A DNA stretch of 64,000 bases. Source: Acidobacteriota bacterium (GTDB lineage Bacteria; Acidobacteriota; Thermoanaerobaculia; Thermoanaerobaculales; Thermoanaerobaculaceae). Each line of letters starts with the position of its first letter. Positions within the stretch are counted from its first letter, which is position 1. The translations under genes were made by a program, and so were the position numbers. Shown piece after piece: positions 26,752 through 35,198 of the stretch. Location: the NCBI GenBank assembly GCA_003133645.1, contig PKYI01000087.1:1-64000 (forward strand), read 5' to 3'. The notes under the pieces are model-generated. The model was not told the DNA's origin, did no database searches, and saw only the letters and a list, made by a program, of their open reading frames with translations.

Positions 26752-27598
26752 AGTCGGCGGGCGGTGCCAGCCGGAAGTGGAGCCTCTCGCCCGTGATCGG
26801 ATGGACGAACCCGAGGACGGCCGCGTGGAGTGCCAGCCGCCCGATCGAGAACGGGTCGGTCTCGGGATCCCCGTAGACGGGGTCCCCGAGCACCGGGTGG
26901 CCGAGGTAGGCGAGGTGGACGCGGACCTGGTGCGTGCGGCCGGTGCCGAGCTCAGCCTCGACGAGCGTCGCCGGCCCCAGGCGCTCGAGCGGCCGCAGCA
27001 CCGTGCGGGCGGCGCGGCCGCCGGTCCCAGGGGCGACCGCCGCGCGCCGCGCGCCCGGCCGCGGCCGGCCGATGCTGCGCTCCACCAGCTCCTCCCGCAA
27101 GAAATCCCCGCGCGCCAGAGCGAGGTAGAGACGCTCCACGGTGTGGAACCGAAACTGGCGGTGCAGGTGTTCGGCCGCGGTGTGCGTAATCGCCAGCACC
27201 ATCACCCCCGATGTGGCGCGGTCGAGGCGGTGGACGACGAGAACGCGCCGGTGGCGCCCGGTCCGCCGCTGCAGCTCGGCCGCGGCGCGGGCGAGCACCG
27301 TGTCCTGCTCGCCCTCGATCGTGGGGTGGACGAGCAGCCCGGCGGGCTTGTTGACGACGACGACCTCGTCGTCGGCGAACAGCACCTCAATCGGCGGCGT
27401 CTTGGGCGCGCGCTCGCGCCGGGGCAACGAGGGGGCGTGGGCGACCTCGTCGGCCGGCCCGACGAGCGCGCCGGGGTCGGTCACGACGGCCCCGTTGACC
27501 AGGACGTGGCCGACCAGCACCTCCCGCTTGGCCCGCGAGTAGGAGGTGCCGAGCAGGGCCTCGACGGCCCTGGCGAGACGTCGCGCCGCGCTCTCCAC
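26540..27598 (-). CDS. RluA-family pseudouridine synthase with basic Pro/Arg tail
   Basis: About 352 residues. An N-terminal S4-like region, then the catalytic HRLDRATSGVMVLA (Asp nucleophile), GRTHQVRVHLAYLGHPVLGD and DPVYGD motifs of RluA/RluD enzymes, which modify rRNA or tRNA uridines. After the domain ends (HFRLAPPADFSALLAQL), about 65 residues of Pro/Arg/Ala tail run antisense to the glycosylase gene. GTG at 27598 is chosen since TACGCT lies 7 nt upstream (leaderless pattern); GTG at 27637 would add 13 residues. Confidence 0.9.
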   Translation of the reverse strand: MESAARRLARAVEALLGTSYSRAKREVLVGHVLVNGAVVTDPGALVGPADEVAHAPSLPRRERAPKTPPIEVLFADDEVVVVNKPAGLLVHPTIEGEQDTVLARAAAELQRRTGRHRRVLVVHRLDRATSGVMVLAITHTAAEHLHRQFRFHTVERLYLALARGDFLREELVERSIGRPRPGARRAAVAPGTGGRAARTVLRPLERLGPATLVEAELGTGRTHQVRVHLAYLGHPVLGDPVYGDPETDPFSIGRLALHAAVLGFVHPITGERLHFRLAPPADFSALLAQLRRRHHAAPHVPAPPPTPRGRRAGATASPRPRPRKPRPRAADGAPRPAGTRTRPRPAKPRRRP

Positions 27599-27605
27599 GC
27601 CGGCC

Positions 27606-27659
27606 AGCGTAGCACCTCGTCCCGGGGCGGTGGACACTCGCGCGGCTTCCGGGTAGGGT
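27606..27659. promoter_or_regulatory. Divergent -10 boxes for rluA-type and serine hydrolase genes
   Basis: Minus strand TACGCT (27611-27606) is 7 nt before the GTG at 27598; plus strand TAGGGT (27654-27659) is 6 nt before the GTG at 27666. Both match the leaderless spacing seen elsewhere in the window; neither hexamer is strong alone. Confidence 0.4.
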
Positions 27660-27665
27660 GGCCGG

Positions 27666-28787
27666 GTGATCGGAGGCGGCCTTCAATCCGACGCGGTGGG
27701 CGGGCTGCTGGGCCGCGCGGTCGATGCCGGCCTCGCCTTGCGGTGGGTGGGTCTCGCCGCGCGCGAGGGCGGGGCGGGGATGTGCTGGTCCGCGGCGGGG
27801 GTCCGGCTGGACGGCGAGGAGGAAGCCGACCTCCGCTTCGACCTGGCCTCGCTCACCAAGCCGCTCGCGACCGCGACGCTGCTGCTCCTGGCGCGCCGGG
27901 ATGGTCTCGACCTCGAACAACCCGTCGCCGAACTCGTGCCGGAACTCGCGGGCTCGGCGTGGAACGGGGTCACGTTCGAGCAGTGCGCGACCCACACCGC
28001 GGGGTTCCCGGCGTGGGCGCCGTTGTACGCCTCCGGCTGCGGCCGCGGCGCCTACCTGGATGCGTTGCGGCGGGTGGAGCCCGTGGCGGCGGCCGGCAGC
28101 AGGGTCGAGTACTCATGCCTCGGCTTCCTCGCCCTCGGCATCGCCCTCGAGCGGGCCGGCGGGGCCGACCTCGGCGTGCTGTTCGCCGATCTCGTGGCGG
28201 AGCCGCTCGGGTTGGCCCAGGAGCTGGGCTTCGCGCCGCCGGCGGACGTGAGCGTGGCGCCCGGGGAGCGGCGCTGGTTCGTCGAGGAGCGCTTGCTGAC
28301 GGCGCGCGGGATTCCCGGCGCGCCACCGCCGGCGCCCGCCGGCGTGTGGCCTTGCGACGACGGCAACGCCCGCGGTCTCGGCGGCGTGGCCGGGAACGCG
28401 GGGTTGTTCGGAACGGCCGCGGCCGTGGCGCGGCTGGCGGCGGAGTACCTTCCTGGCGGCGGTGAGCTCGTGAACGCCGCGGAGGCGGAGCTGGCGACCC
28501 GCTGCCGCACGGACGGCCTCGAGCAGGCGCGCGGGATCGGCTGGCAGCTCGCCTCAAGCCCGGGTTGCTCGGCGGGACCGGCGCTGCCGGCGAGCGCGTT
28601 CGGACACACCGGTTTCACGGGGGTTTCGGTGTGGTCCGACCCCCAGAGCCGGGCCGTGTTCGTGCTGCTCGGCAACCGTCTCCACCCCGGCGGGCGCACG
28701 CCCGACCTCCACCCGCTGCGGAGGCGGTTTCACGCTCTCGCCCGCGAGGCGATCGGAGCCGGGTCCCGTTGGGACGAGGGCGATTGA
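27666..28787 (+). CDS. Beta-lactamase-fold serine hydrolase (class C-like)
   Basis: A 373-residue protein without a clear signal peptide. The SxxK motif is SLTK at about residues 62-65, the YxN position reads YSC in VEYSCLGFLALGIAL, and the KTG equivalent is GHTGFTG near 320. This is the AmpC/esterase-like serine hydrolase fold; the Asn-to-Cys change argues against a true beta-lactamase. It precedes the envelope operon and overlaps the EnvC-like gene (TTGA), so a wall-peptide or esterase role is plausible. Confidence 0.85.
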   Translation: MIGGGLQSDAVGGLLGRAVDAGLALRWVGLAAREGGAGMCWSAAGVRLDGEEEADLRFDLASLTKPLATATLLLLARRDGLDLEQPVAELVPELAGSAWNGVTFEQCATHTAGFPAWAPLYASGCGRGAYLDALRRVEPVAAAGSRVEYSCLGFLALGIALERAGGADLGVLFADLVAEPLGLAQELGFAPPADVSVAPGERRWFVEERLLTARGIPGAPPPAPAGVWPCDDGNARGLGGVAGNAGLFGTAAAVARLAAEYLPGGGELVNAAEAELATRCRTDGLEQARGIGWQLASSPGCSAGPALPASAFGHTGFTGVSVWSDPQSRAVFVLLGNRLHPGGRTPDLHPLRRRFHALAREAIGAGSRWDEGD

Positions 28788-29920
28788 TCCGGGCCGCGGT
28801 CGCGTGGGCGGTTCTGGGCGTTGCGGCGGCGGCCTTCGCCCAGGAGAGCGCGGTGCCGAAGGACCTCGCCGACGCCCGCAGCGAAGTCCGGGCGCTGGAG
28901 CAGCACCTGCGGCAGCTCACGGACCTCCAGGCGGGGCTTGGCCGGCAGCGGGAGCGGTTGGCGCTGGAGGTCAAGGTCGCGATGGTGCGCGTCCGCGAGG
29001 CCGAGGTGGAGCAACAGGAGGCGGCGCGCGCCGTCGCGGCGGCGTCCGCGGCCGCCAAGGCGTCCCAGGCAGAGCTCGATGCGGCGATGGACAGGCTGCG
29101 CCTGCAGCTCTCGCTGCTGGCCGTGCTCGGCCGCGCCGGCCTGGCGCCCCTGGTCGTGCACGCCCTCGGGTCGGGGCAGGACATCCCGGCGCGGGTCACG
29201 GTCGCGCTCGCTCTGGTCCGCGAGGAGAAGCGGCGGCGGGACGAGGCCGCCGGTCTCATGGCGCGGCGGGAAGCGGCGCTGTCGGAACTCTCGGTGCGGC
29301 GGGAGGAACTGGCGGCGACGGCGGGACGTCTCGACGGCCGGCGGCGGGAGCTGGAGCAGACGAGGCAGCGCGTCGAGGCGCAACTCGCCTCGCTCGAGGT
29401 GGAGCGGCGTCACGGCGCGGTGAAGCTGGCGGGCGCCCAGCAGGCCCAGGAGCGGTTGGAGCGCCTGTGGGGCACCGTGACGCAGCAGGACGGGAGCACA
29501 GGCCCGGACGTGCGGCTGCTGCGCGGCGGCCTGCGCTGGCCGGTGGGGTCGAACCGGGTGCTGCAACGGTTCGGGCCGCACCGCGACCCGCAGTACGGCA
29601 CGGTCACCCTCACCCACGGCGTCGTCCTGGCGGCGCAGCCGGGGGAGAGGGTCGTCGCGGTCGCCGCGGGGAAGGTTTCGTACGCGCAGTTCTTCAAGGG
29701 CTACGGCAACGTCGTGATCGTCCACCACGGCGGTGATGTCTACTCGCTGTATGGTGGACTTGCTAGTATGTTCGCCCGCGCCGGGCAGCGCGTCGGCACC
29801 GGCGAGCCCCTCGGCGTGGCCGGGCGGAACGAACAAGGGGTGGCGAGCGTTTACCTTGAGATACGCGTAGGGCAGAACGCCCAGGATCCGCTGGCCTGGC
29901 TCAAGCCGGCGGGGAAGTGA
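28784..29920 (+). CDS. EnvC-like coiled-coil protein with degenerate M23 (LytM) domain
   Basis: A 378-residue exported protein. Signal peptide (AAVAWAVLGVAAAAFAQE), a coiled coil of about 220 residues, then a LytM fold (about 250-378). The metal ligands are missing: HxxxD reads THGVVLAA, the YAHL position reads YGGL, and HLHFE reads VYLEI. It thus resembles EnvC, which activates amidases instead of cutting peptidoglycan itself. TTG start at 28784 overlaps the previous stop and follows GAGGG. CtpA-like and YibQ-like genes follow, as in many deltaproteobacteria. Confidence 0.88.
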   Translation: MIRAAVAWAVLGVAAAAFAQESAVPKDLADARSEVRALEQHLRQLTDLQAGLGRQRERLALEVKVAMVRVREAEVEQQEAARAVAAASAAAKASQAELDAAMDRLRLQLSLLAVLGRAGLAPLVVHALGSGQDIPARVTVALALVREEKRRRDEAAGLMARREAALSELSVRREELAATAGRLDGRRRELEQTRQRVEAQLASLEVERRHGAVKLAGAQQAQERLERLWGTVTQQDGSTGPDVRLLRGGLRWPVGSNRVLQRFGPHRDPQYGTVTLTHGVVLAAQPGERVVAVAAGKVSYAQFFKGYGNVVIVHHGGDVYSLYGGLASMFARAGQRVGTGEPLGVAGRNEQGVASVYLEIRVGQNAQDPLAWLKPAGK

Positions 29921-29927
29921 GGGTGCG

Positions 29928-31064
29928 GTGAAGCATCGGTGGCTTTTCCTTGCGGTTTCGCTGGTCATGATCGTCGCGGTTGGGGCGCTCGCATTCGGTT
30001 CGGCCGGTGGTCCCGGCAGGAGCCTGTACCGGCTCGTGGGAATGTTCGGGCAGGTGGTGTCGCTGGTCCGCTCCTCGTACGTCGAGGAGGTCCCGGTCGC
30101 CAAGCTCGAACTCGGCGCGATGAACGGGCTCGTGCAGGCGGCCGACCCGGGGGGGCTCTGGGCCCCGGAGGACGTTGCGGCCCAGTACGCCAGGGTCCGC
30201 GGCCGCGCGCTGCCGCCGTTCGGGCTCGTGCTCGGACAGCGCTCGTCCTACCCGTTTGTCGTCCAGGTGGTGGCGGGCTCGCCGGCGGCGAAGGCGGGGA
30301 TCGTGCCCGGCGAACTGGTGGAGAGCATCGGAGCCGAACCGGTGCGCGCCCGGGCCCTCTGGCGAGCGCTCACGCTGCTCGACGACGCCGAGCGCAAGGG
30401 CGCCGACGTGACCCTCGACGTCATCGATCGCCAGCTCGACGGCAAGCGCCCGGTGACGCTGAAGCCGGCGTCGTTCGCGGCGGGCGGGCCGTCGGTCGAG
30501 ATGAAGGAGGGCGCTGCCGTGGTGAGGGTGCCGGTCGTCGATGCCGCGGCGGCCGCCGCGTTGGGCGACGCTTTGCGCCCGAGCGAGGGCGCGAGCGCCC
30601 TCGTGGTCGACCTGCGCGGGGTCGCGCTTGGCACCCCCGAGGGGGCGGCGCGGGTGGCGGCGCAGCTCGCGGGCGGGGCGGTCGAGCTCAAGATGGGCGC
30701 GAGCGGCGACAAGGGCGAGACGGTCAAGGCGCAGGGCCCGGCGCGCTCGTGGAAGGTCTTCGTCTGCCTCGATGCCACCACGGCCGGGCCGGCCGAGCTG
30801 CTGGCAAGCGCGTTGAAGAGTCGCGGCGCCACCCTCGTGGGGACGGAGAGCTATGGCGACACCGGGCAGCGGCGGGCGATCAAGGGCGCCGGCGGCGAGG
30901 TGTGGCTGGCGTCGGCGTGGGGCATCGGACCGGACGGCAAGCCGATTCTGGGGGCCGGTTTGAAGCCGGACGAGCGGGTGCGGCCGCGCAAGGGCGGCGA
31001 CGCCGTCCTCGACCGTGCGTTGGAGCTGGCTGGTGGCCGCGCCGCGATCGGCCAGGCGGCGTAG
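29928..31064 (+). CDS. CtpA-like S41 protein with PDZ domain, catalytic residues missing
   Basis: A 378-residue protein with an N-terminal membrane/signal segment (WLFLAVSLVMIVAVGALAF), a PDZ domain (SYPFVVQVVAGSPAAKAG near 105-165) and an S41 fold. At the nucleophile, where active CtpA has a Ser in GSASASE, this has ATTAGPAE. The catalytic Lys of GKG reads YGDTGQ. It is therefore probably not a peptidase but a binding or scaffold protein in the EnvC operon. Starts 7 nt after the EnvC-like stop. Confidence 0.85.
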   Translation: MKHRWLFLAVSLVMIVAVGALAFGSAGGPGRSLYRLVGMFGQVVSLVRSSYVEEVPVAKLELGAMNGLVQAADPGGLWAPEDVAAQYARVRGRALPPFGLVLGQRSSYPFVVQVVAGSPAAKAGIVPGELVESIGAEPVRARALWRALTLLDDAERKGADVTLDVIDRQLDGKRPVTLKPASFAAGGPSVEMKEGAAVVRVPVVDAAAAAALGDALRPSEGASALVVDLRGVALGTPEGAARVAAQLAGGAVELKMGASGDKGETVKAQGPARSWKVFVCLDATTAGPAELLASALKSRGATLVGTESYGDTGQRRAIKGAGGEVWLASAWGIGPDGKPILGAGLKPDERVRPRKGGDAVLDRALELAGGRAAIGQAA

Positions 31065-32196
31065 CCGGCCCGGGGGGGCGCGCGGCGGCCGGGCGCGAGG
31101 GCTCGTCGCTCTCGCACTCGTGCTGCTCGCGGTGGCTGCCGTGATCTACCTCGGCTGGCGTGCGGCGAGACCGCGGCCGGTTCCGGCGGTGCCGAATGCG
31201 GTCGCGGTGGTGCGCGAGGTGGCGGCACGTTTCCGTTGCGGCCCCGCACGGGTCACTTCCGAGACGATGCGGGACAGCGCGGGACCGCTCGCGCTCGTGA
31301 CGGTCCACGCGCCGCGGGGGTTCCAGGTCGAACCGTTTGTGCTCGACCTGGAAGCGGCGGCACACAACCTCGGCGGGCGCCTGGAACCGATGCCGCTCCT
31401 GGAGAAGGGCGGGTACGGCCTGGCTCGTCTCGACGGCGAGGTCGGCGGGGTGCGGTGGCGCGTGCTGGTGCTGGGCGAGGAACTGCCGGCGCCGCCGAAG
31501 GCGGGAGCGGGACGCGGGGCGGTCCGCGGCGCGCGCCTCGCCATCGTGCTCGACGACGCCGGCGCCTCGATCGAGGTGGTGCATGAGGTCGAGCATCTGC
31601 CCCTTGCGGTGGCGGTCGCGGTGCTGCCGAACGCGGCGCGCTCGGCCGAGGTCGCCCGGGGCCTCGGCGCGCAGGGGCGCGAACTCCTGCTGCACATGCC
31701 GATGGAGCCGGTCGGCAATTACGGGCCGGGTCCGGGGGAAGGCGCGGTCGAGGTCGGGCTCGGCGCCGCCGAGATCAGGTCGCGCGTGGAGCGGGCGCTC
31801 GCAGTCGTGGCGGGGGCACGTGGGGTCAACAACCACATGGGCTCGCGGGCGACGGCGGATGCCGCGGCGATGCGCGCGGTCATGGACGTGCTGCGCCCGC
31901 GCGGGCTGTACTTCCTCGACTCGCGCACGACCGCGGACACCGTCGCGGAGGAGATCGCGCGCGCAAGCGGCGTGCCGGCCCTCCGGCGCGACGTCTTCCT
32001 CGACGTCGTCTCCGAGCCGGAGGCGATCCGGCGGGCGCTCGATCAGGCGGTGGCGCGAGCGCGGGCGGACGGGTCGGCGGTCGCGATCGGCCACGTGCAC
32101 CCGATCACCATCGAGGTGCTGGAACGGGAGTTGCCGCGCATCGGCGGGGAGGTCCGCCTGGTGCGTCCGTCGCAACTGCTGAAGCCGGCGGGTTAA
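31033..32196 (+). CDS. YibQ-type divergent polysaccharide deacetylase
   Basis: About 387 residues. A basic N-terminus and a membrane segment (GLVALALVLLAVAAVIYLGW) anchor a periplasmic domain. The C-terminal 220 residues match the divergent deacetylase family (DUF610): ARLAIVLDDAG, LLLHMPMEP, RGVNNHMGSRAT, YFLDSRTTAD and AIGHVHPITIEVL. In E. coli the envC-yibQ neighbourhood is linked to the cell wall. GTG at 31033 has GGAG 7 nt upstream and overlaps the S41 gene by 32 nt; GTG at 31015 is the alternative. Confidence 0.87.
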   Translation: MAAPRSARRRSRPGGARGGRARGLVALALVLLAVAAVIYLGWRAARPRPVPAVPNAVAVVREVAARFRCGPARVTSETMRDSAGPLALVTVHAPRGFQVEPFVLDLEAAAHNLGGRLEPMPLLEKGGYGLARLDGEVGGVRWRVLVLGEELPAPPKAGAGRGAVRGARLAIVLDDAGASIEVVHEVEHLPLAVAVAVLPNAARSAEVARGLGAQGRELLLHMPMEPVGNYGPGPGEGAVEVGLGAAEIRSRVERALAVVAGARGVNNHMGSRATADAAAMRAVMDVLRPRGLYFLDSRTTADTVAEEIARASGVPALRRDVFLDVVSEPEAIRRALDQAVARARADGSAVAIGHVHPITIEVLERELPRIGGEVRLVRPSQLLKPAG

Positions 32197-32615
32197 CCTT
32201 CGGAGATCTCGATCGCGGTGGTCACCGCGCAGTCGGGGCGGAGGGAAGCCAGAGCGGAGCAGTAGGTCGAGTGCGAGAGTTCGACGGCGCGCTCGACCTT
32301 GCTGCGGTCGAGTCCCTTGCCTCGCAGCCGGTACGTGAGGGTGATCGCGGTGTAGTACTTCGGGTTTACGGCGGCGCGCTCGCCCGCGATCTCGACGTCG
32401 AGGCCGGCGAGCTTCTCGCGCATCTTCTCGAGGATCGCGACGACATCCATCGCAGTGCAACTGGCGACGCCGATCAGCAGCAGCTCCATCGGCCCAGCGC
32501 CGGCGTGACCGGGGCGCCCGGGCGAGTCCACGGTGAGCGCGTGCCCGCTGGCGGAGTGCGCCTCGAACCTCATCCCCGACTGCCACACCAATTTCGTGGT
32601 CGTCCGCTCCGCCAT
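32193..32615 (-). CDS. OsmC-family protein
   Basis: A 140-residue protein of the OsmC/Ohr superfamily. The two redox cysteines sit in IGVASCTAMDVV and STYCSALAS. Organic-peroxide reduction with thiol recycling is usual for the superfamily, though several branches have no tested function. GGAGG lies upstream of the ATG at 32615. Convergent with the YibQ-like gene (4-nt overlap) and divergent from selD. Confidence 0.9.
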   Translation of the reverse strand: MAERTTTKLVWQSGMRFEAHSASGHALTVDSPGRPGHAGAGPMELLLIGVASCTAMDVVAILEKMREKLAGLDVEIAGERAAVNPKYYTAITLTYRLRGKGLDRSKVERAVELSHSTYCSALASLRPDCAVTTAIEISEG

Positions 32616-32695
32616 TGCGTCCTCCAGGGGCGCCGCCCCGCGCGGGAGTCTAGCAGGCCGTCAAGGGAGGAGCGCGGAGAGCAGTAACAGGCGGG

Positions 32696-32701
32696 TATAC
32701 T
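32696..32701 (+). promoter_or_regulatory. -10 box of selD
   Basis: TATACT at 32696-32701 ends 6 nt before the ATG at 32708 and no Shine-Dalgarno fits between, so the selD mRNA is likely leaderless. A clear -35 was not found. Confidence 0.5.
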
Positions 32702-32707
32702 TTCGAC

Positions 32708-33763
32708 ATGAGTCGAGAGGAACTTCTCAAGCTCACGCACCTCGTAAGCTGCGCGGGTTGAGCGTCGAAACTGGGTCCGGCGGACCTGCACGCGGTGCTC
32801 GCGGCGCTCCCGGTGGTGAACGATCCGCGCTTGCTCGTGGGCGCAAGGACGTTCGACGACGCGGGCGTGGTGCGTCTGTCCGACGATCTGGCGCTGGTGC
32901 AGACGGTCGATTTCTTCACGCCGGTCGTGGACGAGCCGTTCGACTTCGGGAGGATCGCCGCCGCGAACGCGCTCTCGGACATCTACGCGATGGGCGCTCG
33001 CCCGTTCTCGGCGCTCGCCGTGTGTGCGTTTCCGCAGGGGACGCTGCCGCTTCAGGTGCTGATCGACACCCTCGCGGGGGGCCTGTCGGTCCTGCGCGAG
33101 GAAGGGGTGCTGCCGCTCGGTGGCCACACCGTCAAGGGGCCGGAGTTCACCTACGGCCTCGCGGTCACGGGTCTCGTGCACCCCGACCGGGTCTTGACCA
33201 ACGCCGGGGCCAGAGCGGGCGACGTGCTGGTGCTGACGAAGCGGATCGGGACCGGCGTCCTGGCGACGGCGCTCAAGCGCGGGGAGCTGGAGGCTGGCGC
33301 GCGCGACGCGATGGTGGCCTCGATGGCGGCCACCAACCGCGCGGCCGCCGAAGCGTTGGCGGAGCTTGGCGTGCATGCGCTCACGGACGTCACGGGCTAC
33401 GGCCTGCTCGGCCACGCCCTCGAGCTGGCCGAGGCCAGCGGGGTGGCGCTCGAGATCGCCGCCGCCGCCGTTCCTTTCCTCGACGGCGCCCGCGAGGCGG
33501 CGGAGTCGGGGGCAATCCCGGGCGGCCTGGTGGCGAACCGAGACTGGGTCGCGGGCCGGGTCGAGTTCGATGGCGTGGACGACGCCACGGCCACGCTGCT
33601 GTTCGACCCGCAGACCTCGGGAGGGCTGCTGGTCGCGCTCGCGCCCGCGGAAGCGGCGGTGCTGCTCGATCGCTGCGCGCAGCGCGGCGTGACGGCGGCG
33701 GTCATCGGGCGCGTGGTGGCGGGGCGGGCCGGCACCGCGGTGGTTCGCGCCGGGGCCCGGTAG
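32708..33763 (+). CDS. selD: Selenophosphate synthase, itself a selenoprotein (in-frame UGA = Sec at residue 18)
   Basis: A 351-residue enzyme making selenophosphate from selenide and ATP for Sec insertion. The frame starting with ATG at 32708 reads MSREELLKLTHLVSCAG, then TGA at 32759-32761, then ASKLGPADLH. The SCAG[U/C]ASKL context is where SelD proteins carry their catalytic Cys or Sec, so the UGA encodes Sec. The rest matches SelD: DDLALVQTVDFFTPVVD, ALSDIYAMGARPFSAL, GGHTVKGPEFTYGLAVTG and LFDPQTSGGLLVAL. A caller treating UGA as stop would lose the N-terminus. The organism must therefore have SelA, SelB and tRNA-Sec elsewhere. Confidence 0.95.
32759..32786 (+). other. Sec UGA codon and candidate bacterial SECIS hairpin
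   Basis: The UGA (32759-32761) is followed after 12 nt by a perfect small hairpin, GGTCC (32774-32778), GGC loop, GGACC (32782-32786), inside the selD coding region. Bacterial SECIS elements sit just downstream of the UGA and bind SelB through the apical loop. Position fits; the loop does not obviously match the E. coli consensus. Confidence 0.55.
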
Positions 33764-33773
33764 GGAGGACACG

Positions 33774-35183
33774 ATGACAACGCGGCTCGGCTGGGGTCTC
33801 ATCTTGGTGGTGTCGGGGAGCCTGGCGGCGGCGAACCCTCCCGTGCTGGTGTCGGAGGCCGGACCGGGCCGAACGCTGTCGCTGACGGTCTACAACGTCG
33901 GCCGGGCGCTGGTGCGCGACGCCAGGCCGGTCTCGCTGCCCGCCGGCGCGTGCGCGCTCGAGTTCCGCGACATCGCCGAACGCGTGATGCCGGAGACGGT
34001 GGCAATCACCGGGGACTCCGTCGCGGTGCTTGAGCAGAACTACGAGTACGACCTGCTCTCGCCGCAGACCCTCCTCGCCAAGTACCTCGGGCGCGACGTC
34101 ACCCTGGTGACCGAGGAGCCGGGCGGCGCGCCGGGTGCCGTCGTTCGCAAGGAGATGGTCGGACGCCTCCTCTCGATCGAGAACGGCACTGTATGGCGCA
34201 TCGGCGACCGGATCGTCTCCAACCCGCCATACCGCGAGCTGGTCTTCGGCCAGCTCCCGGAGAACCTGCGCGAGCGTCCCACCCTGGTCTGGCTCCTCGC
34301 CTCTGAGCGCGCCGGCGAGCGGCGCCTCGAGGCGACCTACCTCACCGGCGGCGTCAGCTGGAAGGCGGACTACGTTCTCACCCTGGACGCCGCCGGGGAG
34401 AAGGGCGGCCTGATCGGTTGGGTCACGCTGGACAACACCTCGGGCGCCTCGTACCCGGACGCCACCCTGCAGTTGGTCGCCGGCGACGTCCACCTCGCCC
34501 CGGAGCCGCGGCCCGGCCCGCAGCCGCTGATGATGGCCGCCAAGGCGATGACCGGCGGAATGAAGGAAGAGGCGTTCGCCGAGTACCACCTCTACACACT
34601 GGAGCGCCCGACCACGGTCAAGGACAGGCAGAAGAAACAGGTCGCGCTCTTGGAGGCCGACGGCGTCAGGGTGACGAGGCGGTACGTGGTGGAGAGCCCG
34701 CAGTGGTGGTACCTACAGCGGATCGGGATGCAGAAGCAGGATGTCCGGGTCGACGTCGAAATCGCCAACCGGGCCGAGAACCATCTCGGCATGGCGCTCC
34801 CCGCGGGCGTCGTGAGGTTATACCAGCAGGACCGGAGCGGGCGGGCGCAGTTCGTCGGCGAGGACCGCATCGAGCACACCCCGAAGGACGAGACGGTCAA
34901 GGTCACGATGGGCAACGCGTTCGACATCGTGGCGGAGCGCCGGCAGACCGACTATCGCAAGCTGGCGGACAACCTCTACGAGGACGCCTTCGAAGTGACG
35001 CTGCGCAACCACAAGGACGCCGCCGTGACCGTCGAGGTGCGCGACCAGCTCGGCGGGGATTGGGAGATGCTGGCGAACTCGCACCCGTTCGAGAAGCGGT
35101 CGGCCTCGGGCGTTGCCTTCGCGGTGCCGGTGCCGGCCAACGGCCACGCGGTCCTGACGTACCGGGTGCGGGTGCGGATCTGA
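33774..35183 (+). CDS. Exported DUF4139-type protein
   Basis: A 469-residue protein with a signal peptide (GLILVVSGSLAAANPP). The body is beta-rich: LSLTVYNVGRALVRDARPV near 40, LEATYLTGGVSWKADYVLTL near 190, and VTRRYVVESPQWWYLQR near 300, which is the pattern of DUF4139 proteins. These are exported and of unknown function. It starts 10 nt after the selD stop with GGAGG upstream, so it may be co-transcribed. Confidence 0.82.
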   Translation: MTTRLGWGLILVVSGSLAAANPPVLVSEAGPGRTLSLTVYNVGRALVRDARPVSLPAGACALEFRDIAERVMPETVAITGDSVAVLEQNYEYDLLSPQTLLAKYLGRDVTLVTEEPGGAPGAVVRKEMVGRLLSIENGTVWRIGDRIVSNPPYRELVFGQLPENLRERPTLVWLLASERAGERRLEATYLTGGVSWKADYVLTLDAAGEKGGLIGWVTLDNTSGASYPDATLQLVAGDVHLAPEPRPGPQPLMMAAKAMTGGMKEEAFAEYHLYTLERPTTVKDRQKKQVALLEADGVRVTRRYVVESPQWWYLQRIGMQKQDVRVDVEIANRAENHLGMALPAGVVRLYQQDRSGRAQFVGEDRIEHTPKDETVKVTMGNAFDIVAERRQTDYRKLADNLYEDAFEVTLRNHKDAAVTVEVRDQLGGDWEMLANSHPFEKRSASGVAFAVPVPANGHAVLTYRVRVRI

Positions 35184-35198
35184 CGGCGGCCCCGAGGC

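Noticed and set aside
32795-33763. selD as a shorter gene beginning after the UGA
   Set aside because: It would remove the conserved SCAG[U/C]ASKL active-site segment present in frame just upstream.
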